DNA of 47,600 nucleotides, taken from the NCBI GenBank assembly GCA_045600065.1, contig JAZRXE010000097.1, positions 1 through 47,600 of the forward strand, given 5' to 3'. The position numbers and the translations under genes are program-made. Source of the stretch: RGIG2707 sp045600065 (GTDB lineage Bacteria > Bacillota > Clostridia > Peptostreptococcales > Anaerovoracaceae). The stretch's first letter is position 1, and every line of letters begins with the position of its first letter. Below the pieces are notes generated by a model. That model was not told the DNA's origin and did not search any database. It saw only the letters and a program-made list of their open reading frames with translations. Shown in pieces: positions 21,808 through 31,051 of the stretch.

Positions 21808-22114
21808 TTAATTACTCCGTATTTTGCAGTAATTGTATCATAATTATAAAAGAGTAATCATACTCTCATTGAAACATACGAAAGCCCAATATACAACTTA
21901 CAGCTAAAGATTTTTCATTTTTAATCAAATCTTATAGTCTAAATTTTGCATTCGTGTATAGTCAGGACTCCGGGGTTTCTTATCTCTCTGAAAACAGGCG
22001 GCGCAGGAGCGGAATACTCCTGTGTATTTTAATCGTCGATAGGCGATCAAAGCTGAAATTACAAGGCTTGCGTTCCGAAGTATAGGCTGCCGGGGACCCG
22101 ATACTTGCGTCGGG
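21808..22114. other. AT-rich spacer, no gene seen
   Basis: The right half of the acquired AT-rich block (to about 21960), then ordinary sequence. TATAAT- and TACAAT-like motifs near 21835-21855 on the minus strand may hold the promoter of the 20605 gene, but no clear -35 partner is visible. Confidence 0.4.
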
Positions 22115-22528
22115 CTATTCTGCCAGAATACGGTCTATAACCGGCATTATCTCCGAAAGCTGCTCGTAGGCAAAAATGCTGTAATACGGATCTCCGGCAA
22201 GCATGGCGGAAAGATTGGATCTTGATCTTCTGTAAAAAATATAACAGGGAGTGCCCAGCTTTTCCGCATAGGCGAGCTCGTAGCCCACGCCCAGAGAAGG
22301 CGATGTGCATTCGGCGATCACCAGATCGGCATCTCTGAGCCATGCTGTATCCTGATCGTAAATAATGCGGTCCTTATCTCCGGCCTCTGCAAGACTCAGG
22401 CTCAGATCGCCCACATGCTCGGTCAGGACAGTATCGGTCTGCTTGATGTGCTCAATGATCTGTCTGTAAAGCTCTGCATCCTCTCTGCCGCCTCTGATGG
22501 AGCCTGCAAAATACACTTTTTTATTCAT
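22115..22528 (-). CDS. 2'-deoxynucleoside 5'-phosphate N-hydrolase (DNPH1/Rcl type)
   Basis: Cleaves the glycosidic bond of deoxynucleoside monophosphates to a free base and deoxyribose 5-phosphate, cleaning up unwanted or modified dNMPs. The 137-residue protein keeps the whole DNPH1 pattern: YFAGSIRGGRED phosphate loop (about 6-17), VLTEHV (34-39), DQDTAWLRDADLVIAE (58-73) and SPSLGVGYELAYAEK, with Glu84 as the catalytic nucleophile. The SIRGGRED loop favours DNPH1 over a nucleoside 2-deoxyribosyltransferase. The start is uncertain: 22528 (MNKKVYF) fits the family, but MADMNKK 9 bases earlier is possible. It has its own promoter. Confidence 0.85.
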   Translation of the reverse strand: MNKKVYFAGSIRGGREDAELYRQIIEHIKQTDTVLTEHVGDLSLSLAEAGDKDRIIYDQDTAWLRDADLVIAECTSPSLGVGYELAYAEKLGTPCYIFYRRSRSNLSAMLAGDPYYSIFAYEQLSEIMPVIDRILAE

Positions 22529-22590
22529 ATCGGCCATATTCCGGCAAGACTGCTGCCTGCTCCGCCGGACTCCTTTCTGCGTTTGTCTCA

Positions 22591-22620
22591 ATTATAAACA
22601 CATGAGACGAGGCAAATCAA
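22591..22620 (-). promoter_or_regulatory. promoter of the N-hydrolase gene
   Basis: Minus-strand -35 TTGATT (22615-22620), 18-bp spacer, -10 TATAAT (22591-22596). Confidence 0.65.
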
Positions 22621-22777
22621 GCAGACAAAAGCGATGCCGGTTTTCCGGGCTTTTCCCAATGAAAAACGCCGCCTTTTCAAGCAAAGCAGAGCTAAATCCG
22701 ATCAACAACCGGAGTACAAAAAGATCAGGGCGGCGATTTCCATAAGAATGTATTTGAAAGGAGAACGAGTAATGCGT

Positions 22778-23281
22778 TTAAACTGCCAATGCCTTGTAGA
22801 CTACAGCTTTAATCTGCTCGGTATTGCGGCCTGCAGTCAGGCCCTTCCAGCTTCCGTGCCTGTTGTTTATGCCGTTGAGCAGCTTTATTGCTATGCCGAC
22901 AGCTGCCCAGCTGTTCAGATTGAAGTTGTAGTCATCCAGCAGTACGTCCGTAGGGCGTATGCCCCCCGGGATCGCAGTGGTCTTATCCAGACCGCAGGGC
23001 AGATATATGCAGTCTACCCTGCCTGCTGCCGCGGAAGGAATGTGGCTTGCGACCCACTGCTTTTTCTCCTCGAGAGCATAGCTGCTCTCTTCAAGAAAAG
23101 CGGACAGCACATATACCTGCAGCCTGGGGTCTTCCGCCAGCAGCTCCAGAGCATCTATGACCTCTTGCTGAGGCTTCAGGTCCAGGAAGTATCCCCGGCT
23201 GAGCAACTCGTCATAGCTGCTCTCTCTGAATTCGGCCAGTACGCCGTCTATATCGAAAAATACTCTGAATCTGTTTTCCAT
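22778..23281 (-). CDS. HAD-family 5'(3')-deoxyribonucleotidase-like phosphatase (NT5C type)
   Basis: A 167-residue HAD-fold protein. FFDIDGVLAEF (residues 8-18) has the catalytic D-x-D-G; VYVLSAF supplies motif II and TDVLLDDYNFNL motif IV with the Asp pair. The size and the DDYNxNL motif match the 5'-nucleotidase type C family, which removes phosphate from (deoxy)nucleotides. The start at 23281 follows GGAGG; the open frame upstream is not needed. It lies on the same strand as the dNMP N-hydrolase, 250 bp upstream of it, so both genes point to nucleotide turnover, although each seems to have its own promoter. Confidence 0.82.
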   Translation of the reverse strand: MENRFRVFFDIDGVLAEFRESSYDELLSRGYFLDLKPQQEVIDALELLAEDPRLQVYVLSAFLEESSYALEEKKQWVASHIPSAAAGRVDCIYLPCGLDKTTAIPGGIRPTDVLLDDYNFNLNSWAAVGIAIKLLNGINNRHGSWKGLTAGRNTEQIKAVVYKALAV

Positions 23282-23320
23282 AAGTCCTCCGTTGTTTCCC
23301 TTTTGCAAGTACATTATGGA

Positions 23321-23356
23321 CCGGATCCATATACAAAAGTTTGTACATGGATCCGG
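23321..23356. repeat. long inverted repeat upstream of the phosphatase gene
   Basis: 17-bp arms (23321-23337 and 23340-23356, beginning CCGGATCCAT and ending ATGGATCCGG) with a single mismatch and almost no spacer. There is no T run on the minus side and only GATTTT on the plus side, so it may be an operator or leader hairpin of the phosphatase gene, or a terminator of the giant-protein operon. Confidence 0.6.
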
Positions 23357-23505
23357 GATTTTAATGGTTTAAATGTAATTTAAATGATTTTGATTCTGTT
23401 TTGAGCCGCGATCCCAAAACGGCATCGTCTTAAATGCTTCTTCGCTTTTTGCGATGCTTGTCAAATCAGATGCCCGGTCATCCTTGATCCGGTTCCGTCT
23501 TCGGG
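23357..23505. other. spacer after the giant surface-protein gene
   Basis: No gene seen. AT-rich near 23360-23395. A weak GTTTTG/CAAAAC hairpin near 23397-23420 lacks a T run. Confidence 0.4.
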
Positions 23506-26500
23506 CTAAAACAGCCTGTGAATGCGCCAGTAGCCTCCTTCCTCTATATCAAATATGATGGGCACATCGAACACCAGCTTCTCTCCGTCGGCGTAAACCG
23601 CCGTAAAGCGTACTGTTTCCTGCCCGGGCCCGTCCTTTGCCAGGGTATCTGCCATGGAGGAATCCCACAGCTCGCCTGTATAAATGTAGCGCTGCTCCTC
23701 CTCGCTGAGGGCAAGCTCAGGAAGCTCCCCGGCCTTGCCCTTGAACCGCAGCACCGCCGAAGCACCCGGATACCCCAGCAGGGATGCGCTTACCGATGTG
23801 GGAGAGCCTCCGATCTCTGCAGTCAACACCAGCCTTTCCCCGGGCCAGAACACATTTTTGCCTCTTAGCCTGGGCAGCGGTGTATTCATGTATTCATACG
23901 GATCAGACACCACATCCTCGCCGCTTATCCCCAGATTTGCCATATTGTAATCGATACGGTTGCGATCCCAGCTTTCCGTGTGATCCACTGCGCTTAGCAG
24001 GCTGCGCTTGGGCTTTACCTCAAAATCGTATTCCCCTGCGCCGGTGCCCATATCGCTGCTGACTATGGCAACCACCTGATAGCTTCCGGCCTTTGCCTTC
24101 GGCAGCCCGGTCAGATAGACCGCAGGGTATACACCGTCTCCGTCATGCTCAAGATCATTGACCTTTTTGACACCGAAAGGCTGAGCTTCGTCCTCATAGT
24201 AGATTTCGATCACAAGATCCAGAGGATTCTTTCCGTCGTCATCTACCCGTACCCGCACGGAATAGCTATCCCCCTCCTCCACAGGGGCGGGAACAGTACG
24301 TATCTCCTCGATTCGGGGCGCAGTGGCCAGTTTTCCGATAACATAAAAGCTCTGCACACAGACATTGGAATCCTTGTCATAATCGCTTATCCCGCTGCCC
24401 CTTCCGGCTTTGTCTCTCTGCCAGTGCTCCAGAACATATTTTCCGTCATAGAAGAACCGCTCCACCGACGAATCCAGCATCTGACCCGATATAGGATTAA
24501 GCCCGTCGTTCAGAGGCTCATGGGTATAACGCCAGAAGCTCGCCCCGGAGGGGTCGGACTCGTAATCGTAGTAGCTTATATCATATCTGACGCTTTCGCC
24601 CTTCTTATAAATACGGGAATGCTCCTTTATCTCCTCTTCGGCGGCTGCCTCCATGCTGAGCTTTGCCTCATCTGCTGTCCAGGATTGCAGCATGCTGCGC
24701 CTGCTCATATCAGTGCCTTGCGCATAGACTCGCTCTCCGTCCTCGATCCTGTAGATCTTCAGATCCCTGATCGCAGTGTCGCCGGCCACTCCAGGGCAAA
24801 GCACCAGCCTGACGCTGCCGTCGAAGGCACCGTCGGGAAGATACATTCGGCCATTCTGCATTACATAATCCTGATCCTTTACGCTCTGGGGACAGTTTAC
24901 GGGCACCAGAGCCATTTCCGTAAAGCTGAAGCCTCCCCAGGTGTGACCGTTTTCGTAATGATCCGGATCGCAGCTGTATTTTGTGCTGCCGGTCTGGCAT
25001 ATCCGGAACAGCTCAAAGCCAGGCTGCGCAAAGGAAAGCTTAGTGGCGGTGCTGCTGCCGGTCCTTCCTACTGTCCACTTTTTCAGTATGTGATTTCCGT
25101 CCTCATCTCTGCTTCCGGTATCATGGGAATAGACGATATTGTCGTAGCGGTCGCCGCACTCCCTGTAATCGGAGCTTTCCGTTCCCACTCTGACAAATGC
25201 CGCCAGCTTGCCGGAGGGAATGGTATAGCTCAGGCTTTCCTTGTATCTTGTGGTATATCTGCTGTGATATGTGCGGACGAGCTGGGAATAGCTTCCGCTG
25301 CCCTCGGAATAGTAGTAGGTGCAAGGGTATTCTCTGTAATATTGCACGCTTTCCGGGGTTTGGAAGCTCCCGCTGACATGGATCCACTCTCCGTCCTCGC
25401 TGAGCACTGAGCTGCATTCAGCCCCAAGGCTTTCCGCAGCATATACGGAGCTGCTCAGACTTCCGTCCAGAACAGCCAGCTCTATATTGTCGGCCTCAAA
25501 GCTTTCTATATGTTTATTTGCCTCCTTTCTCAGCCTGAAAACCACCTGGTATTCGCCGGGCTCCAGGCTGTCTATATGATGATAAGTACCGCAGGCTGCA
25601 AGCTCACTGCGCCAGGAGCTGTAGTTCCAGCTTTTAAGCTTTCCGGGATGGCCTATCAGCACATCGGCACCGTTTAGAGAACTATCCGCCCCGGATATTC
25701 TGTAATCGAAGGACAGCACGCCCAGACAGCCTTCAGGCACACTGAAGCTGAAGCTTGCGGTGCTTTCCTGATAGCCGGGAACAGAGGACGGGCTCACTCT
25801 GAACACTCCGTCCCTGATGCTTCCGGGACTGAAGCTGAAAAAGCTGTCGATGTTCCCGTCGTTCAGATCCTCCATATGATATTCCCTGAGCTTATAGCCT
25901 CCGGCAGACCCGGACAGGGCGCTCTGATTCAGCAATATGGCCTCTGCACTTAAAATATCCCTGTCTGCAGTGGTATCGTATTCGTAATAGTAGATCCCGG
26001 AGGGTTCCAGCTTGACTATGCGGCTGGCTGAACCCCCGGAAGCTTCGCTGTGCAAGGTCATTACCGCTTTGGGCTCCGGATTTTCTATGATCATGTCTGC
26101 CAGGGCGCTGATGTCTGTTCCTGCGCCAACGGTAAAGCAAAACGCGGCATCCTTGTCCGTATCTGCATATTTATCAAAAAGTCGCTGCCTTTCAGCCTCT
26201 TCGGTCTCTGTTATCAGGGCGACGCTGTTGATCATGGCATTGCCCATGCCTGCCCGAATCAGCTGCAGGCCTCCGTCGGAATAGCCTCCGCTGTGACCGG
26301 CACCCGGGACATCCGCAAGAGAGGATGTGCCCGAGACCGCCTCCCCGCCGGCTGCTTTTATTGTAAAATGCAGCGGATTCGTATTTGTAACACTTCCGAA
26401 CAGCTGGTATTCGAAAACCGAGCCCGTGGATGCCAGAATGCGCCCGGCATCCCTTTGCTCCAAAGCGTAGGCTATGATATTCGTATAGGCGGGCGCTGTC

Positions 26501-29500
26501 TTTTCCGAGCGCTTCTGACAGGCGCTCACAGTGCCATTGTCCAGATCGAAGGTGTTGATATAGCTGTAATATACCGTTCCGCTTTTGGATCTGGTGGTAT
26601 TCTCGGAAGCGTAGATCACGTGAGAGACCCTGCCAGAAGAATCCCATACCGCTGATTTCGAGCGCACGCTGCCAACTACCTCCGCGTTTATAACAACGGG
26701 CTCATCCTTATCTTTATCAAAGCACCTCAGCTGGCTGTCTCCGTAGCTTACCACTATACGGCCGGAGCTGTCGAAGGCCAGGCACTTGAGCTTGATCGAG
26801 GGCCCTGAAGCTTCGGAACCACTGAGGCTTATTCTGCTCACGGCCAGGCTTCCGGGATCAAGCACGCAGCGGCAAAGGCCGCCTCCGTATCTGCTCAGGA
26901 ATTCTATCTTTCCGCCTATAAGGGCAGCCTGCCTGCTTCCGGCAAAAATCTCTCCCCTCCATATTTCGGATCTATCACCCGAGCTGCTGACGAAATATGC
27001 ACCGTCGCTGCAAAGGCTTATTATCCCCTGATCCGAGGCATAATTAAAGCAGCCCAGCGCAAAGGGAAAAAGCGTCAGGGCGCTTCCGCCCTGCTTGTCT
27101 ATCAGCAGGGTTTTTCCGTCGGATATCAGATAGAGATACTTTCCCTGCTCATCGTGTGCAAGCATGGCATTTTTAAAGCCGGTCGGACTTGGGAAGACGC
27201 TTTCCGAAATGACTGTGCTCCAAAGCAGTCTTCTGTCCTCAGAACGCAGATCATAGCAGTCTATTGTATAGGGATATGTTCTGACATAGCGGTTGATGTC
27301 GCTGTCCATGCTGTTGAAGTCACAGGCTGAGCTCATCATATACAGGTATCTGCCGTCTGCGCTTGCCGAGCATCTTGGGTTTACAACCCCGTCTTCCATA
27401 CCCCCGCTGCAGCCCCAGAAATCCGATGTCAGAAGCTCGTGAGTATATTTGAACTGCCCGCCGCCTGCGGTGCTTTGTGCATCGGACAGCGTGCTGTCTG
27501 TAAACTGCCCCAGCTTAAATATTTCACCCTCGGCGCTGACCCCGGCAGCCAGAGCTCTTGCGATGATGATATCGGCGTCATAGCCCTTCTGCATCAGAGA
27601 TGCCCTGAGACTGCTTCTGGCAGCCGAAAGCTGTTCCAGCGCCCTGTCATCCTCTGCCAGCAGCACCAGATCCATGGTTTTGGCCTCGGTAAGCGTCACA
27701 TCCACCACGGGAGCGATATTATCCACATGGCTGAAGGCACTGAGCTCCGCGCTTTTGCGGTCTGCCTCGCTTACATATTCGGGCAGAGTCTCTTCCGTCC
27801 ACACATCGGTGAGCTTCAGATGAACACCGAAGCTGCCGACACCCTGCTTATCTACGCTTACGGTCTTTCCGCTTCCAAAGCTCAGATCCTTGTAGCCGGC
27901 AAGCCTCTGCATCGGAGAAAAGCTTCCGCTCATGGCAGGATCAAAGCTCCATTCTCTCAGCAGCTGATCCCCGTCGGCAGCTGACATATCCTCGATACGG
28001 ATGTGCGCCGTATTGCTGCCCATATCTCTGTAATATGCGTCCTCCAGACCTATATGAACCTCCGGCGGAAGATCCGGAGCAACCGTGAAGCTTCCTCTGG
28101 TTCTGTCGGAATCACCCTTGTCATCCTGGGCAAATACCGTATACGTCCACTCCGTTGTCTGGGAAAACTTGCTCAAAAACTCCAGCGTGCACAGCACATA
28201 GTACTTATCCGATCCATCGTCGGTAAGCGATCGATACTTGATATTATCGGTGTTTTCGGGCCTTTCCTCTTCTCCCGAGCCAAAGTTCTTTTCTACATGT
28301 ATCTTCTCTCCGGTGGACAGCTCCGTAAGCTCTGCATACAGTCTTACAATGGGATGCTCCGGATCCTGAGCCGCTATTATCTGCAGAGTCTGCTTCCGGT
28401 TTTCCTTCTGATTGCCTCCTACCGCAGTGCTCAGCGCAGGGGTCTTCAGTATCTTGATTCCGGCGCTGTCCTTGTCTCTGAGGCCGGAAGCGCTTATGTC
28501 CAGATCCACCTGATAATCCCCCGGAGCGTTAAACATCAGCCTTGCGCTGGTGTAATTGTTCTGTATAACCGTACCTGTGCCCATCCCGGCAATCGATATT
28601 CGGCCCGAGCCAAGGCCCGCCCTGTATGCCCGCTCCGCAGAATACAGGGTGTCGCCGATCAGAAATTCCGACCTGTCCACTGCCGTTACCGGATGACCCT
28701 GATAGCCCACCGAAGGCAGATCCAATACTGCCTTGATGCTTGCCGCCTCGTCCTGCGGCTTTACATCTGCACCCGGTTCGATGGCTCCGCCTGTGGGCTG
28801 CTGCCCCGGATCGGGCTGAATTCCGGGCCCGATGGCACCAGGACTGCTGCCCTGGCCTGCAGGCACCTGCTTTTCCACCAGCTCCGTGTATCTGAACACC
28901 ACATATATTATGTACCGGAACTCGTAGCCTATTGCTCCTCCCGATTCGAAGCTGCCGTCTCCGACCTTGTAGCCCGCGGACGGGTAGCTGCCTGAGCCCA
29001 GCTTGATGCTGTAGCCTGACCGGAATTCTCCGCTGGAGTCTCTGATCATGGACGGATGTATATAGGGCGTCCTTACCGATGACGGCGACTGGGAATCAAA
29101 CCAGCCCCAGCCCTGGACCTGTGATCTGCCGTTTCCGAATACCGAATACAGATTCCAGCCGTAGGATTGGTCCATAAGATAATAACCGTCCGATGCTCCG
29201 TCTACAAAATCTGAATACTCATAATTGCTTAAATTGAAACGCGGCTTCAATTCAAAATGTAATTCACTTGAATTCAGATTGATATTTTCAGGTGTGCTTC
29301 GCTCAAAGAGCTCATTTAGCGCAATATAACTTTTTTCAATATGCCAACCCAGGAAATTTCCTTTGTCAGCAGCCTTTGTTACTTCATTCGGGAGTTCAAT
29401 GTCATAACTGGCAGTCAGCCCCATGGATCCTAAATAGTCCGATATCTGGCTGATATCCCTGTCATACACTTTTATCTTTGAACTTCCTGCATTACCAATT

Positions 29501-29685
29501 GTCCAATATGATCCGCTGGAATGCCATAAATCAATCACTGCTTCTGCCGGAACACGCACTGTTTTCTCCTCGGGGACTTGTACAGTGATCATGTCCTCGG
29601 AGTGCGCCGATGCAGGCGTTATTAATGCCACACACACCAGAATACAAACAACTCTGATTGCCTGGGTTATCTTATTTCTCACCAT
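23506..29685 (-). CDS. giant secreted surface protein with propeller-like and Ig-like regions
   Basis: A 2,059-residue protein of unknown function. A signal peptide (IRVVCILVCVALITPASA) is cleaved near residue 27. Visible regions: an N-terminal domain (about 30-270); a Pro/Gly linker (about 278-315); Ig-like beta regions (about 318-690); a propeller-like stretch (about 775-1060) of repeated units such as SADGRYLYMMSS, DEQGKYLYLISDG and DSSGRIVVSYGDSQLRC; a jelly-roll, carbohydrate-binding-like part (about 1328-1405); and a Pro-rich Ig-like region near 1790-1900. There is no LPxTG motif, SLH repeat or C-terminal membrane span. Its start overlaps the SLH gene by 7 bp, so the two are co-translated. 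I infer that the SLH partner holds it on the wall. Probable role: adhesion or polymer binding. Confidence 0.85.
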   Translation of the reverse strand: MVRNKITQAIRVVCILVCVALITPASAHSEDMITVQVPEEKTVRVPAEAVIDLWHSSGSYWTIGNAGSSKIKVYDRDISQISDYLGSMGLTASYDIELPNEVTKAADKGNFLGWHIEKSYIALNELFERSTPENINLNSSELHFELKPRFNLSNYEYSDFVDGASDGYYLMDQSYGWNLYSVFGNGRSQVQGWGWFDSQSPSSVRTPYIHPSMIRDSSGEFRSGYSIKLGSGSYPSAGYKVGDGSFESGGAIGYEFRYIIYVVFRYTELVEKQVPAGQGSSPGAIGPGIQPDPGQQPTGGAIEPGADVKPQDEAASIKAVLDLPSVGYQGHPVTAVDRSEFLIGDTLYSAERAYRAGLGSGRISIAGMGTGTVIQNNYTSARLMFNAPGDYQVDLDISASGLRDKDSAGIKILKTPALSTAVGGNQKENRKQTLQIIAAQDPEHPIVRLYAELTELSTGEKIHVEKNFGSGEEERPENTDNIKYRSLTDDGSDKYYVLCTLEFLSKFSQTTEWTYTVFAQDDKGDSDRTRGSFTVAPDLPPEVHIGLEDAYYRDMGSNTAHIRIEDMSAADGDQLLREWSFDPAMSGSFSPMQRLAGYKDLSFGSGKTVSVDKQGVGSFGVHLKLTDVWTEETLPEYVSEADRKSAELSAFSHVDNIAPVVDVTLTEAKTMDLVLLAEDDRALEQLSAARSSLRASLMQKGYDADIIIARALAAGVSAEGEIFKLGQFTDSTLSDAQSTAGGGQFKYTHELLTSDFWGCSGGMEDGVVNPRCSASADGRYLYMMSSACDFNSMDSDINRYVRTYPYTIDCYDLRSEDRRLLWSTVISESVFPSPTGFKNAMLAHDEQGKYLYLISDGKTLLIDKQGGSALTLFPFALGCFNYASDQGIISLCSDGAYFVSSSGDRSEIWRGEIFAGSRQAALIGGKIEFLSRYGGGLCRCVLDPGSLAVSRISLSGSEASGPSIKLKCLAFDSSGRIVVSYGDSQLRCFDKDKDEPVVINAEVVGSVRSKSAVWDSSGRVSHVIYASENTTRSKSGTVYYSYINTFDLDNGTVSACQKRSEKTAPAYTNIIAYALEQRDAGRILASTGSVFEYQLFGSVTNTNPLHFTIKAAGGEAVSGTSSLADVPGAGHSGGYSDGGLQLIRAGMGNAMINSVALITETEEAERQRLFDKYADTDKDAAFCFTVGAGTDISALADMIIENPEPKAVMTLHSEASGGSASRIVKLEPSGIYYYEYDTTADRDILSAEAILLNQSALSGSAGGYKLREYHMEDLNDGNIDSFFSFSPGSIRDGVFRVSPSSVPGYQESTASFSFSVPEGCLGVLSFDYRISGADSSLNGADVLIGHPGKLKSWNYSSWRSELAACGTYHHIDSLEPGEYQVVFRLRKEANKHIESFEADNIELAVLDGSLSSSVYAAESLGAECSSVLSEDGEWIHVSGSFQTPESVQYYREYPCTYYYSEGSGSYSQLVRTYHSRYTTRYKESLSYTIPSGKLAAFVRVGTESSDYRECGDRYDNIVYSHDTGSRDEDGNHILKKWTVGRTGSSTATKLSFAQPGFELFRICQTGSTKYSCDPDHYENGHTWGGFSFTEMALVPVNCPQSVKDQDYVMQNGRMYLPDGAFDGSVRLVLCPGVAGDTAIRDLKIYRIEDGERVYAQGTDMSRRSMLQSWTADEAKLSMEAAAEEEIKEHSRIYKKGESVRYDISYYDYESDPSGASFWRYTHEPLNDGLNPISGQMLDSSVERFFYDGKYVLEHWQRDKAGRGSGISDYDKDSNVCVQSFYVIGKLATAPRIEEIRTVPAPVEEGDSYSVRVRVDDDGKNPLDLVIEIYYEDEAQPFGVKKVNDLEHDGDGVYPAVYLTGLPKAKAGSYQVVAIVSSDMGTGAGEYDFEVKPKRSLLSAVDHTESWDRNRIDYNMANLGISGEDVVSDPYEYMNTPLPRLRGKNVFWPGERLVLTAEIGGSPTSVSASLLGYPGASAVLRFKGKAGELPELALSEEEQRYIYTGELWDSSMADTLAKDGPGQETVRFTAVYADGEKLVFDVPIIFDIEEGGYWRIHRLF

Positions 29686-30848
29686 TCCCAGATTCCCTCC
29701 GGAACAACATAGTTCTCAGAAAAATGCGCCTGCCTATCCGATGTTGTTTTTCGCATAAACATGGATCCGTCTTCCTCAAGATATATGCTGATGTTTGAAT
29801 AGACTTCAAGGTCTTCGGTGTCAAATATCCTAATAACAAAATTCATGCTTTTACCCTCGAGATTTGATACACCTGTGACTTTCTGCTTCTCATGATGAGC
29901 CGAACTGTCATAGTTTTCAGGATGGAACTTCCATGAAGAATCGTTTCTATGACTGAATAATTCTTTATAATCATTGGCTTTTGTGTCATATATCTGGCAC
30001 TCCACCCTCAAATGATATTCATCCGGTATGTCGGGCTGGTCGTAGGAATAGTAGAGCGCGCCGCCCTCTCTGGTGAAGCGCAGGCTGGCTGCAATGTATT
30101 CCAGTATCTGACGCTTGCCGGCGGGCATCAGCTCCTCCACGGGCCGATCGGGACCCTGAGGCTCAGGCGTAGTTTCCGCGCCCAGATACCAGTTGTTTTC
30201 CGGGACTGCGGGCCCCCGGGCTATAAGTGTCTCTGCCATTACGCAGACCTTGACAGCCTCGCAGCGCTTAAGGCTCTTGTCCGGGCGGAAGCTTCCGTCC
30301 TCGTAGCCCTCCAGCAGGCCGGCGGAGGAGCAGCGGGAAATACAATATTCATAGGGATCATCGCTGCTTACATCCGTATAAGACATTACCGCCGGAGAAT
30401 ATGAGGCCCCTGCCTCCGCATCCAGCTTGCCGCACAGTATCAGAGCCATGTCCTTTCTGGGTATCTCCATGGCAAGCCTTCGGGCAGAAATATCGCTTTC
30501 CGTAAAATAACCCAGCTCCAGGGCCTTTGCATAGTAAGGCCAGGCCCAGTGATCGGATTCAGGCTCTGCTTCCGATGCTCTGTGCTCTACGGTCATTGTT
30601 ATGAATTCCCCATAGGTAAGTGTCTTTTCCGGCTTAAAGCTGCCATCTCCATAGCCCTCGGCAATGCCCAGGGCCGCGGCATCCAGCACATATTGATAGT
30701 ACCAGGCCCCGGGCAGTACATCCGTAAAAGCCCCTGCCTGCGCAGGCCCGGCTGCAAAGACCTCCGCAGGCTGGCGCAAAGGCGCTCCGGCACCTGCTGC
30801 AAGAGCGATCATCAAAACAAAAGACAGTGCTTTTCTTAAAAAAAACAT
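29679..30848 (-). CDS. SLH-domain surface protein, putative anchor for the giant protein
   Basis: A 389-residue secreted protein. The signal peptide (residues 1-33) is followed by three S-layer-homology repeats: about 41-88 (FTDVLPGAWYYQYVLDAA, then GIAEGYGDGSFKPEKTLT), about 95-140 (WAWPYYAKALELGYFTE) and about 155-205 (YTDVSSDD, then GLLEGYEDGSFRPDKSL). SLH repeats bind pyruvylated secondary cell-wall polymer. The C-terminal part (about 245-389) is an unrecognised beta-rich domain and is encoded by clearly more AT-rich DNA than the SLH part. The stop lies inside the start of the giant gene. The ribosome site is AAAGGTGGT. The unknown C-terminal domain is the likely docking surface for the giant partner. 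Confidence 0.9.
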   Translation of the reverse strand: MFFLRKALSFVLMIALAAGAGAPLRQPAEVFAAGPAQAGAFTDVLPGAWYYQYVLDAAALGIAEGYGDGSFKPEKTLTYGEFITMTVEHRASEAEPESDHWAWPYYAKALELGYFTESDISARRLAMEIPRKDMALILCGKLDAEAGASYSPAVMSYTDVSSDDPYEYCISRCSSAGLLEGYEDGSFRPDKSLKRCEAVKVCVMAETLIARGPAVPENNWYLGAETTPEPQGPDRPVEELMPAGKRQILEYIAASLRFTREGGALYYSYDQPDIPDEYHLRVECQIYDTKANDYKELFSHRNDSSWKFHPENYDSSAHHEKQKVTGVSNLEGKSMNFVIRIFDTEDLEVYSNISIYLEEDGSMFMRKTTSDRQAHFSENYVVPEGIWEW

Positions 30849-30888
30849 TTTGTACCACCTTTCTTCATTACCAGATTATGGTATTTTG

Positions 30889-30918
30889 ATTATACGGCAC
30901 GCCTTGGCTTCCAATCAA
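30889..30918 (-). promoter_or_regulatory. promoter of the SLH/giant-protein operon
   Basis: Minus-strand -35 TTGATT (30913-30918), 18-bp spacer, -10 TATAAT (30889-30894). Confidence 0.7.
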
Positions 30919-31051
30919 ACAATTTTTGGTTGTTATGCCTCTAATTACCACTTCTTTTTTGATGCCGTCCTGTGGAAATACAGCCTTGCTTCTGTTATAC
31001 TGTATTGTGAATGAGTATAATTAAAAGGCACTCAAGAAAAGAAGGTATTTC

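Noticed and set aside
24145..25410. Long plus-strand frames opposite the giant surface gene
   Set aside because: No start signals or protein-like features. The minus-strand frame has a signal peptide and a coherent domain layout.
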